From Culicoidibacter larvae (GTDB lineage: Bacteria; Bacillota_I; Bacilli_A; Culicoidibacterales; Culicoidibacteraceae), in contig NZ_VBWP01000007.1 of assembly GCF_005771635.1 (NCBI RefSeq), forward strand, positions 62,001 to 126,000: DNA of 64,000 bases, in the 5' to 3' direction. Positions 1 to 10,238 of the stretch are shown here, one piece after another. How positions within the stretch are numbered: the first letter of the stretch is position 1; every line of letters begins with the position of its first letter. The translations under genes were made by a program, and so were the position numbers. Below the pieces are notes generated by a model. It saw only the letters and a list, made by a program, of their open reading frames with translations. It searched no databases and was not told where the DNA came from.

Positions 1-3000
1 TACAACCGCACTTGGCGCTAATTCTGCAATCACAATTCCGGTTTTAATGTCACCAGCATTGGCAACACCATCCACTTTCAAGTTGCTCACTGTACTACCA
101 GCAAACTCAGAATCATCTAGAGCATCGCTTATAGTAAAGTTTTCTGCTTTTAAGTTACCGCTATTTGTATAAGTAATTGTATAGCTTAGCGTTTCACCAG
201 CATTTGCTTTGCCATCACCACTTGGTTCAACTACTGATTTAGTACCAGTAAGAACCGGTGCTGCATCGGTAGGAATCTCAGTTTCGGTTTCATTACCGTT
301 TGCCGTAGCAATATTTTTCAATACGCCATCACCAGCTGGTAACGGATTAGCAAGCGTTACGTCAAAAGTAACGGTAACGGTTGCACCTGGTTCCAATTCA
401 CCAACGTTAATTCCGGTTTTAATATTACCAGCGTTAGCAACACCATTTACTTTTACATTAGCAACCGTACTACCAGCAAATTCACTATCAGCTAAAGCAT
501 CTTTAACGACAACATTTTCAGCTTTCAAGTTACCTGCGTTGGTATAAGTAATTGTATATGCTAACGTTTCGCCGGCATTTGCTTTGCCATCACCACTTGG
601 TTCTACAACTGTCTTAGCACCACTCAATTCAGGTGCACCATCAGTTGGAATTTCTGTTTCAATCTCTTCGCCATTAGCTGTTGCAATGTTATTCAACACT
701 CCGTCTCCGGCAGGTAATGGGTCGGCAAGTGTCACGTCAAAGGTGATCGTTACACTTGCTCCAGGGATTAACTCACCAACATTGATTCCGCTTTGAATAT
801 CTCCGGCAGTATCAACGCCGTTTACTTTCAAATTGGTAACCGTGCTGCCAGCAAATTCATCATCCGCAAGCGCATCTTGAACAATAACATCTGTTGCTTT
901 TAAATTACCATTATTCGTGTAGGTTATCGTGTAGCTTAAAGTCTCACCAGCATTGGCTTTACCGTCACCGCTTGGTTCAACTACCGATTTAGTACCGGTT
1001 AAGTTTGGTGCCGCATCAGTTGGAATCTCAGTTTCGGTCTCTTCACCATTAGCAGTGGCGATATTTTTCAATACGCCATCACCAGCAGGAAGCGGACTTG
1101 CTAAGGTTACATCGAAAGTGACTGTTACTGTTGCTCCGGCAGCTAAATCACCAGTGTTGATACCTAGGGTAATATCGCCAGCGTTTGCCACACCGTCAAC
1201 TTTTAAGTTCGTAATTGTGCTACCAACAAATTCAGTATCACTCAATGTATCTTTAACAATGACGTCTTTCGCAGTTAAGTTTCCATCATTTGTATAAGTA
1301 ATTGTATAGCTTAAGGTCTCACCAGCATTCGCTTTACCATCACCGCTTGGTTCAACCACTACTTTCGTACCGCTTAAGTTCGGTGCTGCATCAGTTGGAA
1401 TCTCAGTAGTTGTGTCTTCACCATTTGCAGTTGCAATATTTCTTAATACTCCGTCTCCGGCCGGAAGCGGATCAGCTAAGGTAACTTCAAAAGTTACAAT
1501 TACATTTGCACCCGGTGCAAGCGTACCAACATTAATTCCAGTTTTGATATCGCCGCTGTTATCAATACCGTTTACTTTTACATTAGCAATCGTGCTGCCA
1601 GCAAATTCAGTATCTAATAATTCATCTTTAACAATAACATCAGTTGCTGCTAAGTTTCCGTTATTGACAAAGTTAATAGTATAACTTAAAGTTTCTCCGG
1701 CATTGGCTTTACCGTCACCGCTTGGTTCAACAACAGTTTTGGTTCCTGCCAAATCAGGAGCTGCATCAGTTGGAATTTCAGTTTCGGTTTCATTTCCGTT
1801 GGCAGTGGCAATATTTTTCAACACGCCATCGCCGGCAGGCAATGGATTAGCAAGCGTCACATCAAAAGTAACTACTACAGTTGCTCCAGCTGCTAATTCA
1901 CCAACATTAATACCTGTCTTAATATTACCAGCATTATCTGCGCCGTTTACTTTCAGATTAGTAACAGTGCTGCCAGCAAATTCAGTATCACTTAAAGCAT
2001 CTTTTACGGTTACATTTTCTGCTTTCACATTGCCATTATTAACATAAGTAATTGTATAGCTCAAGGTTTCGCCAGCATTCGCTTTACCGTCGCCGCTTGG
2101 CTCAACCACCGACTTAGTTCCTACTAAGTCCGGTGCCGCATCAGTTGGAATTTCTTTCTCAACTTCTGCTCCGCCAGCAGTCGCAATATTGCTTAACACC
2201 CCATCACCGGCAGGCAATGGATTGGCAAGCGTTACATCAAAGGTAACCGTAACTGTTGCTCCGGCTGCCAAATCGCCAACCGCAATACCAGCTTTGATAT
2301 CACCACTATGAGCAACACCATCTACCATTAAGTTAGTAACTGTGCTACCAGCAAATTCAGTATCAGATAATTCATCTTTAACAACAACATCTTTAGCTGC
2401 CAAACTACCATTATTAACAAAACTAATTGTATAACTTAATGTTTCACCAGCATTGGCTTTACCGTCGCCACTTGGCTCAACCACTGACTTAGTACCCACT
2501 AAGTCCGGTGCCGCATCAGTCGGAATTTCAATCTCAGGCTCATTATCGCCACCAGTAGCAATATTTTTCAACACGCCATCGCCAGCTGGTAACGGATTTG
2601 CTAAGGTTACATCGAAGGTAACTGTTACTGTATCACCAGGTTCAAGTGCACCTAAGTTAATACCAGTTTTAATATCACCAGCAACACTAACACCGTCTAC
2701 TTGTAAATTAGTAACAACGCTACCAGCAAACTCATCATCAGATAATGTATCTTTAGCGATTACCTCACCCGACACCAAGTTACCGGTATTTGTATAAGTT
2801 AAAGTATATGATAATTTTTCACCGGCATTGGCCTTACCATCACCGCTAGGCTCAACGACTGACTTATTATTTTGCACATACGGAGCTGCATCTGTAGGTA
2901 CTTCAGTTTCGGTAGAAGTTCCCCCGGCAGTAGCAATATTCTTCAATACACCATCGCCAGCTGGTAACGGATCCGCAAGCGTCAGGTCAAATGTGACACT

Positions 3001-6000
3001 CACACTTGCTCCCGGTGCTAAATCACCAACATTAATGCCAGCAATAATATCACCACTATGAGCAATACCATTCACCATCACATTAGTAATCGTACTGCCA
3101 GCAAATTCTGTATCGCGAAGAAGGTCGCGAATGACTACATTCTCAGCAGTCAAATTACCATTATTAATATAAGTAATCGTATATGACAACGTTTCGCCAG
3201 CATTGGCTTTACCATCGCCACTTGGTTCGACAACTGATTTTGTACCAGCTAAATCCGGCGCCGCATCAGTTGGAATTTCAGTCTCGGTTTCCTCACCATT
3301 CGCAGTCGCAATGTTCTTCAACACACCATCTCCGGCAGGAAGCGGATTGGCAAGTGTTACGTCAAATGTGACGCTCACACTTGCTCCCGGGTTTAATTCC
3401 CCAACATTGATACCGCTCGTAATATCTCCGGCAGTATCAACACCATTGACTTTCAGGTTTGTTATAGTGCTTCCGGCAAACTCAGTATCATCTAAAGCAT
3501 CTCCAATCATAACATCCGTTGCTTTTAAGTTTCCGTTATTCACATAAGTAATTGTGTAACTTAAAGTTTCGCCAGCATTCGCTTTACCATCACCACTTGG
3601 TTCAACCACTGATTTAGTACCAACTAAGTGCGGTGCCGCATCAGTTGGAATTTCAGTCTCAGTTTCTTCACCATTAGCTGTCGCAATATTTTTCAACACG
3701 CCATCACCAGCTGGTAATGGACTTGCTAATGTCACATCGAAAGTAACTGTTACAGTTGCACCAACAGCTAAATCACCGACATTAATTCCAGTTTTAATAT
3801 TGCCGTTATTGGTTACACCATTAACTTTCAAATTGCTAACTGTGCTGCCAGCAAATTCAGTATCGGCAAGCGCATCTTTAACAATGACATCCGTTGCTTT
3901 TAAGTTACCATTATTTACATAAGTAATTGTGTAGCTTAATGTTTCACCAGCATTGGCTTTACCATCACTATTTTCATCAGCTACTGACTTAGCACCAACT
4001 AAATGAGGCGCCGCTTCGGTAGGAATTTCAGTTTCAGTTTCATTACCATTTGCAGTTGCAATATTCTTCAATACACCATCACCAGCAGGCAATGGATTAG
4101 CTAAGGTTACATCGAAAGTGACACTTACAGTAGCACCTGGTGCGATTGTTCCAACATTGATTCCGGCTTTAATATCTCCGGCATTTGCTGTACCATCAAC
4201 TGCTAAATTGCTAACTGTGCTGCCAGCAAATTCAGTGTCTGCTAATTCATCTTTAACAATAACGTTCTCAGCATCGATATTACCATTATTGGTGTAAGTA
4301 ATTGTGTAGCTTAAAGTTTCACCAGCGTTTGCTTTGCCGTCACCGCTTGGTTCAGTTACAGCTTTGTTACCTACTAAATCCGGAGCTGCATCAGTTGGAA
4401 TCTCAGTTTCAGTCTCAGTTCCATTGGCAGTCGCAATATTTTTCAGCACACCATCGCCAGCTGGCAATGGATCAGCTAAGGTTACATCAAAAGTAACACT
4501 TACACTTGCCCCAACAGCCAACTCACCAATATGAATTCCAGCTTTAATATCGCCAGCATTCACTACGCCATTTACTTTCAAGTTACTTACTGTACTACCG
4601 GCAAACTCGTCATCACTCAATTCATCTTTGACAATAACATCAGTTGCCTTCAAATTACCATTGTTTACATACGTAATCGTATATGACAATGTTTCTCCGG
4701 CATTAGCTTTACCGTCACCACTTGCTTCAGTAACAGCTTTAGTACCTGCTAAGTTTGGTGCTGCATCAGTTGGAATTTCAGTCTCAGTTTCAATTCCGTT
4801 AGCTGTTGCAATATTTCTCAACACACCATCGCCAGCTGGCAACGGACTCGCTAATGTCACATCAAAAGTAACACTTACGCTTGCTCCGGCTGCCAAATCA
4901 CCAACATTAATTCCAGTTTTGACATTACCGCTATTGGCAACACCATTTACTTGCACATTGCTTACAACACTTCCGGCAAACTCAGTATCTGCCAAAGTAT
5001 CCTTAACAATAACGTCTTTAGCAAGTAAGTTTCCGTTATTGATATAAGTAATTGTGTATGACAATGTTTCTCCGGCATTCGCCTTACCATCACCACTAGG
5101 TTCAACAACTGTTTTTGTTCCTGCTAAATCAGGAGCAGCATCTGTCGGAATTTCTTTTTCAACTTCTTCACCGCCAGCAGTTGCGATATTTTTCAATACG
5201 CCATCACCACTTGGCAGCGGATTAGCTAACTCTACATCAAATGTAACTGTAACTGTTGCACCAACAGCGATATCACCAACATTAACGCCGGCTTTAATAT
5301 CGCCAAACCATACTGCTGAACCATCGACTTTCAAGTTCTTAACTGTACTTCCGGCAAATTCAGCATCATCTAAAGCATCTTGAACAATAACATCTTTTGC
5401 TACAAGATTTCCGGTATTAGTAAACGTCAACGTGTAAGACAAGGTCTCACCAGCATTCGCTTTACCATCACCACTTGGTTCTACAACATTTTTAGTACCA
5501 ACTAAATTTGGTGCCGCATCAGTTGGAATCTCAGTCTCAGTTTCCTCGCCATTTGCTGTTGCAATGTTTTTCAACACACCGTCTCCGGCAGGCAATGGGT
5601 TGGCAAGGGTTACGCTGAAAGTAACGCTTATTGTCGCGCCAGGTTCTATCGCACCAACGTTGATTCCGGTTTTAATATTACCACTTGCAGTAACACCATT
5701 TACTTTTAAATCAGTAATCGTACTTCCGACAAACTCAGTATCATTGAGCGCATCCTGAACGATAACATCACTTGCTGCTAAGTTACCAGTATTTGTATAA
5801 GTAATCGTATACTGTAATGTTTCGCCAGCATTCGCCTTACCATCACCGCTTGGTTCAGTTACTGTTTTGCTTCCGTTTAAAATCGGAGCTGCATCAGTAG
5901 GCACTTCTGTTTCGGTAGAAGTCCCCCCGGCAGTAGCAATATTCTTCAATACGCCATCGCCAGCTGGTAATGGGTTCGCAAGTGTCACGTCAAATGTGAT

Positions 6001-7420
6001 CGTTACACTTGCTCCAGCTGCTAAATCACCAACATTGATTCCGGTTTTAATATTACCAGCATTATCTGCGCCATTCACTTTTAGATTAGTAATTGTGCTT
6101 CCGGCAAATTCAGTATCAGCTAAAGTATCCTTCACTTCAACATCCTTCGCTGTCAAGTTACCATTATTAGTATATGTAATTGTATAACTTAATGTCTCGC
6201 CGGCATTCGCTTTACCATCGCCACTTGGCTCAGTAACAACTTTAGTACCACTTAAGTTTGGTGCTGCATCAGTTGGAATTTCTTTTTCAGTTTCAGTTCC
6301 ATTGGCGGTCGCGATATTTTTTAATACGCCATCACCTGCCGGTAATGGGTTAGCTAGAGTTACATCAAAAGTAACACTCACGCTTGCTCCGGCTGCCAAA
6401 TCACCAACATTGATTCCCGCTTTAATATCACCGGCATTATCCACGCCGTTTACCTTCACATTAGTAACTGTACTTCCGGCAAATTCATCATCAGCCAAAG
6501 TATCTTTAATAACAACATCTTTTGCAGCCAAGTTACCATTATTTGTATAAGTAATTGTATAACTTAATGTTTCACCAGCGTTGGCTTTGCCATCACCGCT
6601 TGGCTCAACAACATCTTTGTTACCCACTAAGTTTGGTGCTGCATCAGTTGGAATCTCGGTTTCAGTCTCTTCACCATTAGCAGTCGCAATATTTTTCAAT
6701 AGGCCATCGCCATTTGGTAACGGACTTGCCAATGTTACTTTAAATGTAACGGTAACACTAGCACCTGGTGCTAAATCACCAACGTTAATTCCAGCTTTAA
6801 TGTTTCCGGCATTTGGGACTGCGTTTACTTGCAAATCACTTACCGTACTGCCACCAAATTCGCTGTCACTTAAAGTATCCTTAACAATAACATCCTTCGC
6901 AGTCAAGTTACCATTATTGATATATGTAATCGTATATTCTAAAGTTTCGCCAGCATTCGCTTTCCCGTCTCCGCTTGGCTCAACCACTGATTTTGTACCA
7001 ACTAAATCCGGTGTCGCATCAGTTGGAACTTCTTTTTCAACTTCTTTTTCATTGCCATCACGGTCCGTTGAAACAGCAATATTTTTCAATATACCATCAC
7101 CGGCTGGTAATGGACTTGCTAAAGTCACATCAAAACTAACTGATACCGTTGCACCAGGTGCAACCGTTCCGACATTAATTCCGGCTTTAATATCGCCACT
7201 ATTTGCCACACCATTCACTTTTACATTAGTAATCGTGCTGCCAGCAAACTCAGTGTCATCCAAAGCATCTCTAATAACCGTTTCGTAAGATTTACCAACA
7301 CCATTATTAGTATAACTGATTGTATATGATAAAGTTTCACCGGCACTTGCTACATCATCACCATCTTCATCAACAACAATTTTTGTTCCTGATAAATCTG
7401 GTTCAGCCTCTTGATACACA
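1..7420 (-). repeat. Tandem DUF11 coding repeats, about 375 bp each
   Basis: The signature EPSGDGKANAGE and its variants are encoded (minus strand) near 7360, 6970, 6595, 6220, 5845, 5472, 5092, 4717, 4342, 3970, 3592, 3217, 2842, 2467, 2092, 1717, 1342, 967, 592 and 217. That gives 19 complete units plus one cut by the window edge. Spacing is 375 bp except where a few residues are inserted, near 7040-7060 and 5305-5325. Units differ at many synonymous sites but keep length and core residues such as ATVTVTFDVTLANPLPAG. Two units (near 3970 and 7360) have a changed signature (acidic DEDGDD in the first unit). The period and reading frame are protein-level, not those of a CRISPR or satellite. 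Confidence 0.92.
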
Positions 7421-10077
7421 AAAGTAATATTTGCATCTGCTGTTGGTGTATATACAAAAGTATCACCAGTCATTGGTACCATCGCACCACCGTCAACTTT
7501 ATAACCAATTAACGTATAATCTTCAAAAGTTGGCACTGTACGAGTAATTTCAATGTTCTTCTTCAATAAATCACTTTCACTCATACTAAAGCCATCGATT
7601 GGATCTCCAGTAGACAGTAACTCACTATCATAAGTCAAACTTACCCAATTTTCCAAATTACGCTCATAAAAGAACGTATGCACATAGCTTTCTGATGCTA
7701 CATAATCAACATTATTCAAAGTATAAGTTATCGGACTGGTTTGCCCGGTTTTAAAATTCCAGTAAGGTTGTTCACCATTCGGTAATTCTTCATATTTACT
7801 AATAGCGACCTCATCATAGCCCATTGAAGGGGCGATGATGACTGCACCATTGGCATCAAGAGGAAGTCCGTAAACAGTAGTTGAAACACCATCAATATTT
7901 GATTTTACAACATTATCAGTCGTAGCGGCATACAACTCAACTTCTTTAGCAGCTAAAGTACTTATTCCTTCACCAAGATCACGCCCGAATAAACGCGTTC
8001 CATCATCCCACTGACCAACACCATTATGTTTCAACGTTGTTGGTGTGTAAAAATTATCAGCTGTATACGCCTGGAAAGTTTCACTCACTTTTCCATACGC
8101 GCGATCTACAGCCATAACATACACACGACTGTTTTCAGTTACATCAATTTCTCCGGTCCAGGTTTTTCCGCTAGCTCCGCCATCAATCGGCGCATCAACT
8201 AGACTACCGGTACGATATGCCGAATTTGCATATAATTCCTCAAATTTTGCTTTCGTTAAATCAACTGAATTAATATTGAAGTCCGCATTACTGGTATCAT
8301 AAGGGACAACAACATAACGAACCTCTTGCAATTCAGAACTAATTGTAATATTCATATTCGGATCATCAAATGCTGCCGGCAATTTTGCTGCAACAGTAAT
8401 CTTATTCTGCGTTGTATTATCTTCGGTCAGATACACTTTTTGTGGCGAATAATCCAATGATAACGTAATCGGATCTACCGTTGGCGCACCACGCATATAC
8501 ATAACTTCATATAAATAACGGTCATATAATCCCCGGCGAGTATCGCCATTTTGGTCATATTGCGGTTGGTAATCCCAGCCCCACGCAACTGAACCAGAAC
8601 CATCATTACCCCATTTGTAAATATTTCCATATTCATCCAGCAAAGTATATGCTGAACGACTGGCAACAACTTGTTTTACATATGGTACATCTTTAAAAGC
8701 AAGGTTCTTCCAAACATCTTCTTTAGGATCATTATATTTTTCATCATAAATAGTTGGATGCAAATCATTAAATCCATAGCCGCCACGGCCGCTTGGACGC
8801 AAGCCTGCTGCCGGATTCTTTGTACTTGAATCATAAATCTGCGTGTCCCCATCACCAATAATTTTTGGCCACTGTTGCGCTTTCGCCAACATAATATCAT
8901 TATTAGTTTCATAACCGCCCTCACGTCCAAGTGCAAAATATCTATTTGAACCCCAAGCCCATGAGCGACCATATTGATCGATGAAATAGCTGACACTCTC
9001 TCCTGCCCAAACACTTTTAGCAACCGGTGTATATCCATAAGCAGCTACCTCAGCCGCATCAATCTCAAGTTGAATCGGAGTTGAAGTAACACTTACTCCA
9101 GCAGTACCACCGCTCACTCCATAAATTGCACCCCATTGCCAAACTTTCCCATCAGCATCAAGCGCGACGTTCATCCCATATGAAGAACTAATATCAATAA
9201 TTTTCCCCATACCGGCTGGCTTGGTCATTTTAGCAGGTGTACTGCTATTTCCGGTTGTTCGTCCATTTCCAAGACGCCCTTGATATTGATACCCGGCAGA
9301 CCAAATATCACCATTTTGATCAACAGCGTGAAATTGATTATCACCGGCAGTCATATCAACAAAAGTAATTCCTGCGGGCACATTAAATTTTACCGGTGTC
9401 GTTTGCGAAGTTGAAGTTGTGCCATTTCCTAATTGTCCGTTAGCATTGTAACCCCAACCCCAAATATTACCATCAACATCTATCGCATAATTAAAGCCCA
9501 TGATTTCACCATTACTAGATAAAATCTGTTTAATTTTCGGTAATCCGGCAACCTTTACTGGTTGTCGATTATTAAGTGTAGTTGTGCCATTCCCCATTTG
9601 TCCATAACCACCATGACCCCAAGTATAAACATTTCCCTGGTCATCCAAAGCTACACGGTTATGATAGTTCCCTTGGACAGATACAACCTTAATATTATTA
9701 TCAACAAAATATTCAACCCGACGCATTCCGCCAAGATAACCATTCACTGCAGCATTCATTGCAACAGTTGTACCATCAGCATACTTGTCCACTCCGGTTT
9801 GTCCATAGGCATTGTACCCCCATGACCAAACACTACCGTTTGAATCTACTGCTGCTCCGCCAAGATAGCCATTCACTACCTCAACAAATTTAACTGCAGA
9901 AATCTGCCCATATGACGGGGCATCATAATTCATTCCTGCACCAAGCGCAACTGCTTGCGTTTCCGCCTCCGGCTCACTGTCCGGCGCAGCTGCCTGCACA
10001 ATATTATTCGGAATCATCAACGCTAGCGTAATCGCCACCGCAAATAATTTCCATGCTAAGTTACCAATCTTTTTCAT
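1..10077 (-). CDS. Giant RCC1-propeller/DUF11-repeat surface protein (C-terminus beyond window)
   Basis: Open from an ATG at 10077 to base 1 without a stop, so at least 3359 codons; the end lies outside the window. AGGAG sits about 10 nt before the ATG. Residues 1-30 are a signal peptide. Residues about 30-530 carry seven W-G motifs of the RCC1 type (for example SVWSWGYNAYGQTG, NIWGWGYNANGQLGNG), which fits one closed seven-bladed propeller. Residues about 530-885 are a linker ending in a MucBP-like segment. From about residue 886 come DUF11 repeats of 125 residues with the recurring signature AGETLSYTITYTNNG. DUF11 arrays usually form stalks of cell-surface adhesins, so I infer a very long cell-wall or surface fibre presenting the propeller at its tip. 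The sorting signal, if present, is outside the window. It is last in a gene row beginning with a two-component system and also has its own promoter candidate. Confidence 0.9.
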   Translation of the reverse strand, partial: MKKIGNLAWKLFAVAITLALMIPNNIVQAAAPDSEPEAETQAVALGAGMNYDAPSYGQISAVKFVEVVNGYLGGAAVDSNGSVWSWGYNAYGQTGVDKYADGTTVAMNAAVNGYLGGMRRVEYFVDNNIKVVSVQGNYHNRVALDDQGNVYTWGHGGYGQMGNGTTTLNNRQPVKVAGLPKIKQILSSNGEIMGFNYAIDVDGNIWGWGYNANGQLGNGTTSTSQTTPVKFNVPAGITFVDMTAGDNQFHAVDQNGDIWSAGYQYQGRLGNGRTTGNSSTPAKMTKPAGMGKIIDISSSYGMNVALDADGKVWQWGAIYGVSGGTAGVSVTSTPIQLEIDAAEVAAYGYTPVAKSVWAGESVSYFIDQYGRSWAWGSNRYFALGREGGYETNNDIMLAKAQQWPKIIGDGDTQIYDSSTKNPAAGLRPSGRGGYGFNDLHPTIYDEKYNDPKEDVWKNLAFKDVPYVKQVVASRSAYTLLDEYGNIYKWGNDGSGSVAWGWDYQPQYDQNGDTRRGLYDRYLYEVMYMRGAPTVDPITLSLDYSPQKVYLTEDNTTQNKITVAAKLPAAFDDPNMNITISSELQEVRYVVVPYDTSNADFNINSVDLTKAKFEELYANSAYRTGSLVDAPIDGGASGKTWTGEIDVTENSRVYVMAVDRAYGKVSETFQAYTADNFYTPTTLKHNGVGQWDDGTRLFGRDLGEGISTLAAKEVELYAATTDNVVKSNIDGVSTTVYGLPLDANGAVIIAPSMGYDEVAISKYEELPNGEQPYWNFKTGQTSPITYTLNNVDYVASESYVHTFFYERNLENWVSLTYDSELLSTGDPIDGFSMSESDLLKKNIEITRTVPTFEDYTLIGYKVDGGAMVPMTGDTFVYTPTADANITFVYQEAEPDLSGTKIVVDEDGDDVASAGETLSYTISYTNNGVGKSYETVIRDALDDTEFAGSTITNVKVNGVANSGDIKAGINVGTVAPGATVSVSFDVTLASPLPAGDGILKNIAVSTDRDGNEKEVEKEVPTDATPDLVGTKSVVEPSGDGKANAGETLEYTITYINNGNLTAKDVIVKDTLSDSEFGGSTVSDLQVNAVPNAGNIKAGINVGDLAPGASVTVTFKVTLASPLPNGDGLLKNIATANGEETETEIPTDAAPNLVGNKDVVEPSGDGKANAGETLSYTITYTNNGNLAAKDVVIKDTLADDEFAGSTVTNVKVNGVDNAGDIKAGINVGDLAAGASVSVTFDVTLANPLPAGDGVLKNIATANGTETEKEIPTDAAPNLSGTKVVTEPSGDGKANAGETLSYTITYTNNGNLTAKDVEVKDTLADTEFAGSTITNLKVNGADNAGNIKTGINVGDLAAGASVTITFDVTLANPLPAGDGVLKNIATAGGTSTETEVPTDAAPILNGSKTVTEPSGDGKANAGETLQYTITYTNTGNLAASDVIVQDALNDTEFVGSTITDLKVNGVTASGNIKTGINVGAIEPGATISVTFSVTLANPLPAGDGVLKNIATANGEETETEIPTDAAPNLVGTKNVVEPSGDGKANAGETLSYTLTFTNTGNLVAKDVIVQDALDDAEFAGSTVKNLKVDGSAVWFGDIKAGVNVGDIAVGATVTVTFDVELANPLPSGDGVLKNIATAGGEEVEKEIPTDAAPDLAGTKTVVEPSGDGKANAGETLSYTITYINNGNLLAKDVIVKDTLADTEFAGSVVSNVQVNGVANSGNVKTGINVGDLAAGASVSVTFDVTLASPLPAGDGVLRNIATANGIETETEIPTDAAPNLAGTKAVTEASGDGKANAGETLSYTITYVNNGNLKATDVIVKDELSDDEFAGSTVSNLKVNGVVNAGDIKAGIHIGELAVGASVSVTFDVTLADPLPAGDGVLKNIATANGTETETEIPTDAAPDLVGNKAVTEPSGDGKANAGETLSYTITYTNNGNIDAENVIVKDELADTEFAGSTVSNLAVDGTANAGDIKAGINVGTIAPGATVSVTFDVTLANPLPAGDGVLKNIATANGNETETEIPTEAAPHLVGAKSVADENSDGKANAGETLSYTITYVNNGNLKATDVIVKDALADTEFAGSTVSNLKVNGVTNNGNIKTGINVGDLAVGATVTVTFDVTLASPLPAGDGVLKNIATANGEETETEIPTDAAPHLVGTKSVVEPSGDGKANAGETLSYTITYVNNGNLKATDVMIGDALDDTEFAGSTITNLKVNGVDTAGDITSGINVGELNPGASVSVTFDVTLANPLPAGDGVLKNIATANGEETETEIPTDAAPDLAGTKSVVEPSGDGKANAGETLSYTITYINNGNLTAENVVIRDLLRDTEFAGSTITNVMVNGIAHSGDIIAGINVGDLAPGASVSVTFDLTLADPLPAGDGVLKNIATAGGTSTETEVPTDAAPYVQNNKSVVEPSGDGKANAGEKLSYTLTYTNTGNLVSGEVIAKDTLSDDEFAGSVVTNLQVDGVSVAGDIKTGINLGALEPGDTVTVTFDVTLANPLPAGDGVLKNIATGGDNEPEIEIPTDAAPDLVGTKSVVEPSGDGKANAGETLSYTISFVNNGSLAAKDVVVKDELSDTEFAGSTVTNLMVDGVAHSGDIKAGIAVGDLAAGATVTVTFDVTLANPLPAGDGVLSNIATAGGAEVEKEIPTDAAPDLVGTKSVVEPSGDGKANAGETLSYTITYVNNGNVKAENVTVKDALSDTEFAGSTVTNLKVNGADNAGNIKTGINVGELAAGATVVVTFDVTLANPLPAGDGVLKNIATANGNETETEIPTDAAPDLAGTKTVVEPSGDGKANAGETLSYTINFVNNGNLAATDVIVKDELLDTEFAGSTIANVKVNGIDNSGDIKTGINVGTLAPGANVIVTFEVTLADPLPAGDGVLRNIATANGEDTTTEIPTDAAPNLSGTKVVVEPSGDGKANAGETLSYTITYTNDGNLTAKDVIVKDTLSDTEFVGSTITNLKVDGVANAGDITLGINTGDLAAGATVTVTFDVTLASPLPAGDGVLKNIATANGEETETEIPTDAAPNLTGTKSVVEPSGDGKANAGETLSYTITYTNNGNLKATDVIVQDALADDEFAGSTVTNLKVNGVDTAGDIQSGINVGELIPGASVTITFDVTLADPLPAGDGVLNNIATANGEEIETEIPTDGAPELSGAKTVVEPSGDGKANAGETLAYTITYTNAGNLKAENVVVKDALADSEFAGSTVANVKVNGVANAGNIKTGINVGELEPGATVTVTFDVTLANPLPAGDGVLKNIATANGNETETEIPTDAAPVLTGTKSVVEPSGDGKANAGETLSYTITYTNSGNLKAENFTISDALDDSEFAGSTVSNLKVDGVANAGDIKTGIVIAELAPSAVV

Positions 10078-10136
10078 GATTTAACTCGCTCCTAACCTCT
10101 AAAAACTCTACAAAACGACATACTCGTTCAAACATA

Positions 10137-10145
10137 ATTATAGCA
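10137..10145 (-). promoter_or_regulatory. Extended -10 promoter of the giant surface gene
   Basis: On the minus strand TGCTATAAT lies about 60 nt before the ATG at 10077. The extended TG motif compensates for a poor -35. There is no terminator between the preceding gene (stop 10239) and this point, so the giant gene may be both read through and separately started. Confidence 0.55.
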
Positions 10146-10238
10146 ACAGAAAATCATGAAACTTTAAAATACTTTATTTTCATTGCCATTACACATTACG
10201 TCACTTTTGTGTATGACAGACTGCCCTATTTTTCATTA

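Noticed and set aside
209-7288. About fifteen plus-strand open frames starting with ALPSPLGSTT-like or PSPLGSTT-like peptides
   Set aside because: They are antisense reads of the DUF11 array, recurring every 375 bp. The minus frame is continuous, has domain homology, a signal peptide and an SD; the plus frames have none.
1-7420. Possible CRISPR or satellite repeat
   Set aside because: Unit length (375 bp), frame conservation and lack of unique spacers show protein-coding tandem domains.
8475-9038. Minus-strand short frames of 64 and 120 codons
   Set aside because: They lie in another frame within the RCC1 part of the giant gene; the W-G motifs are in the long frame.
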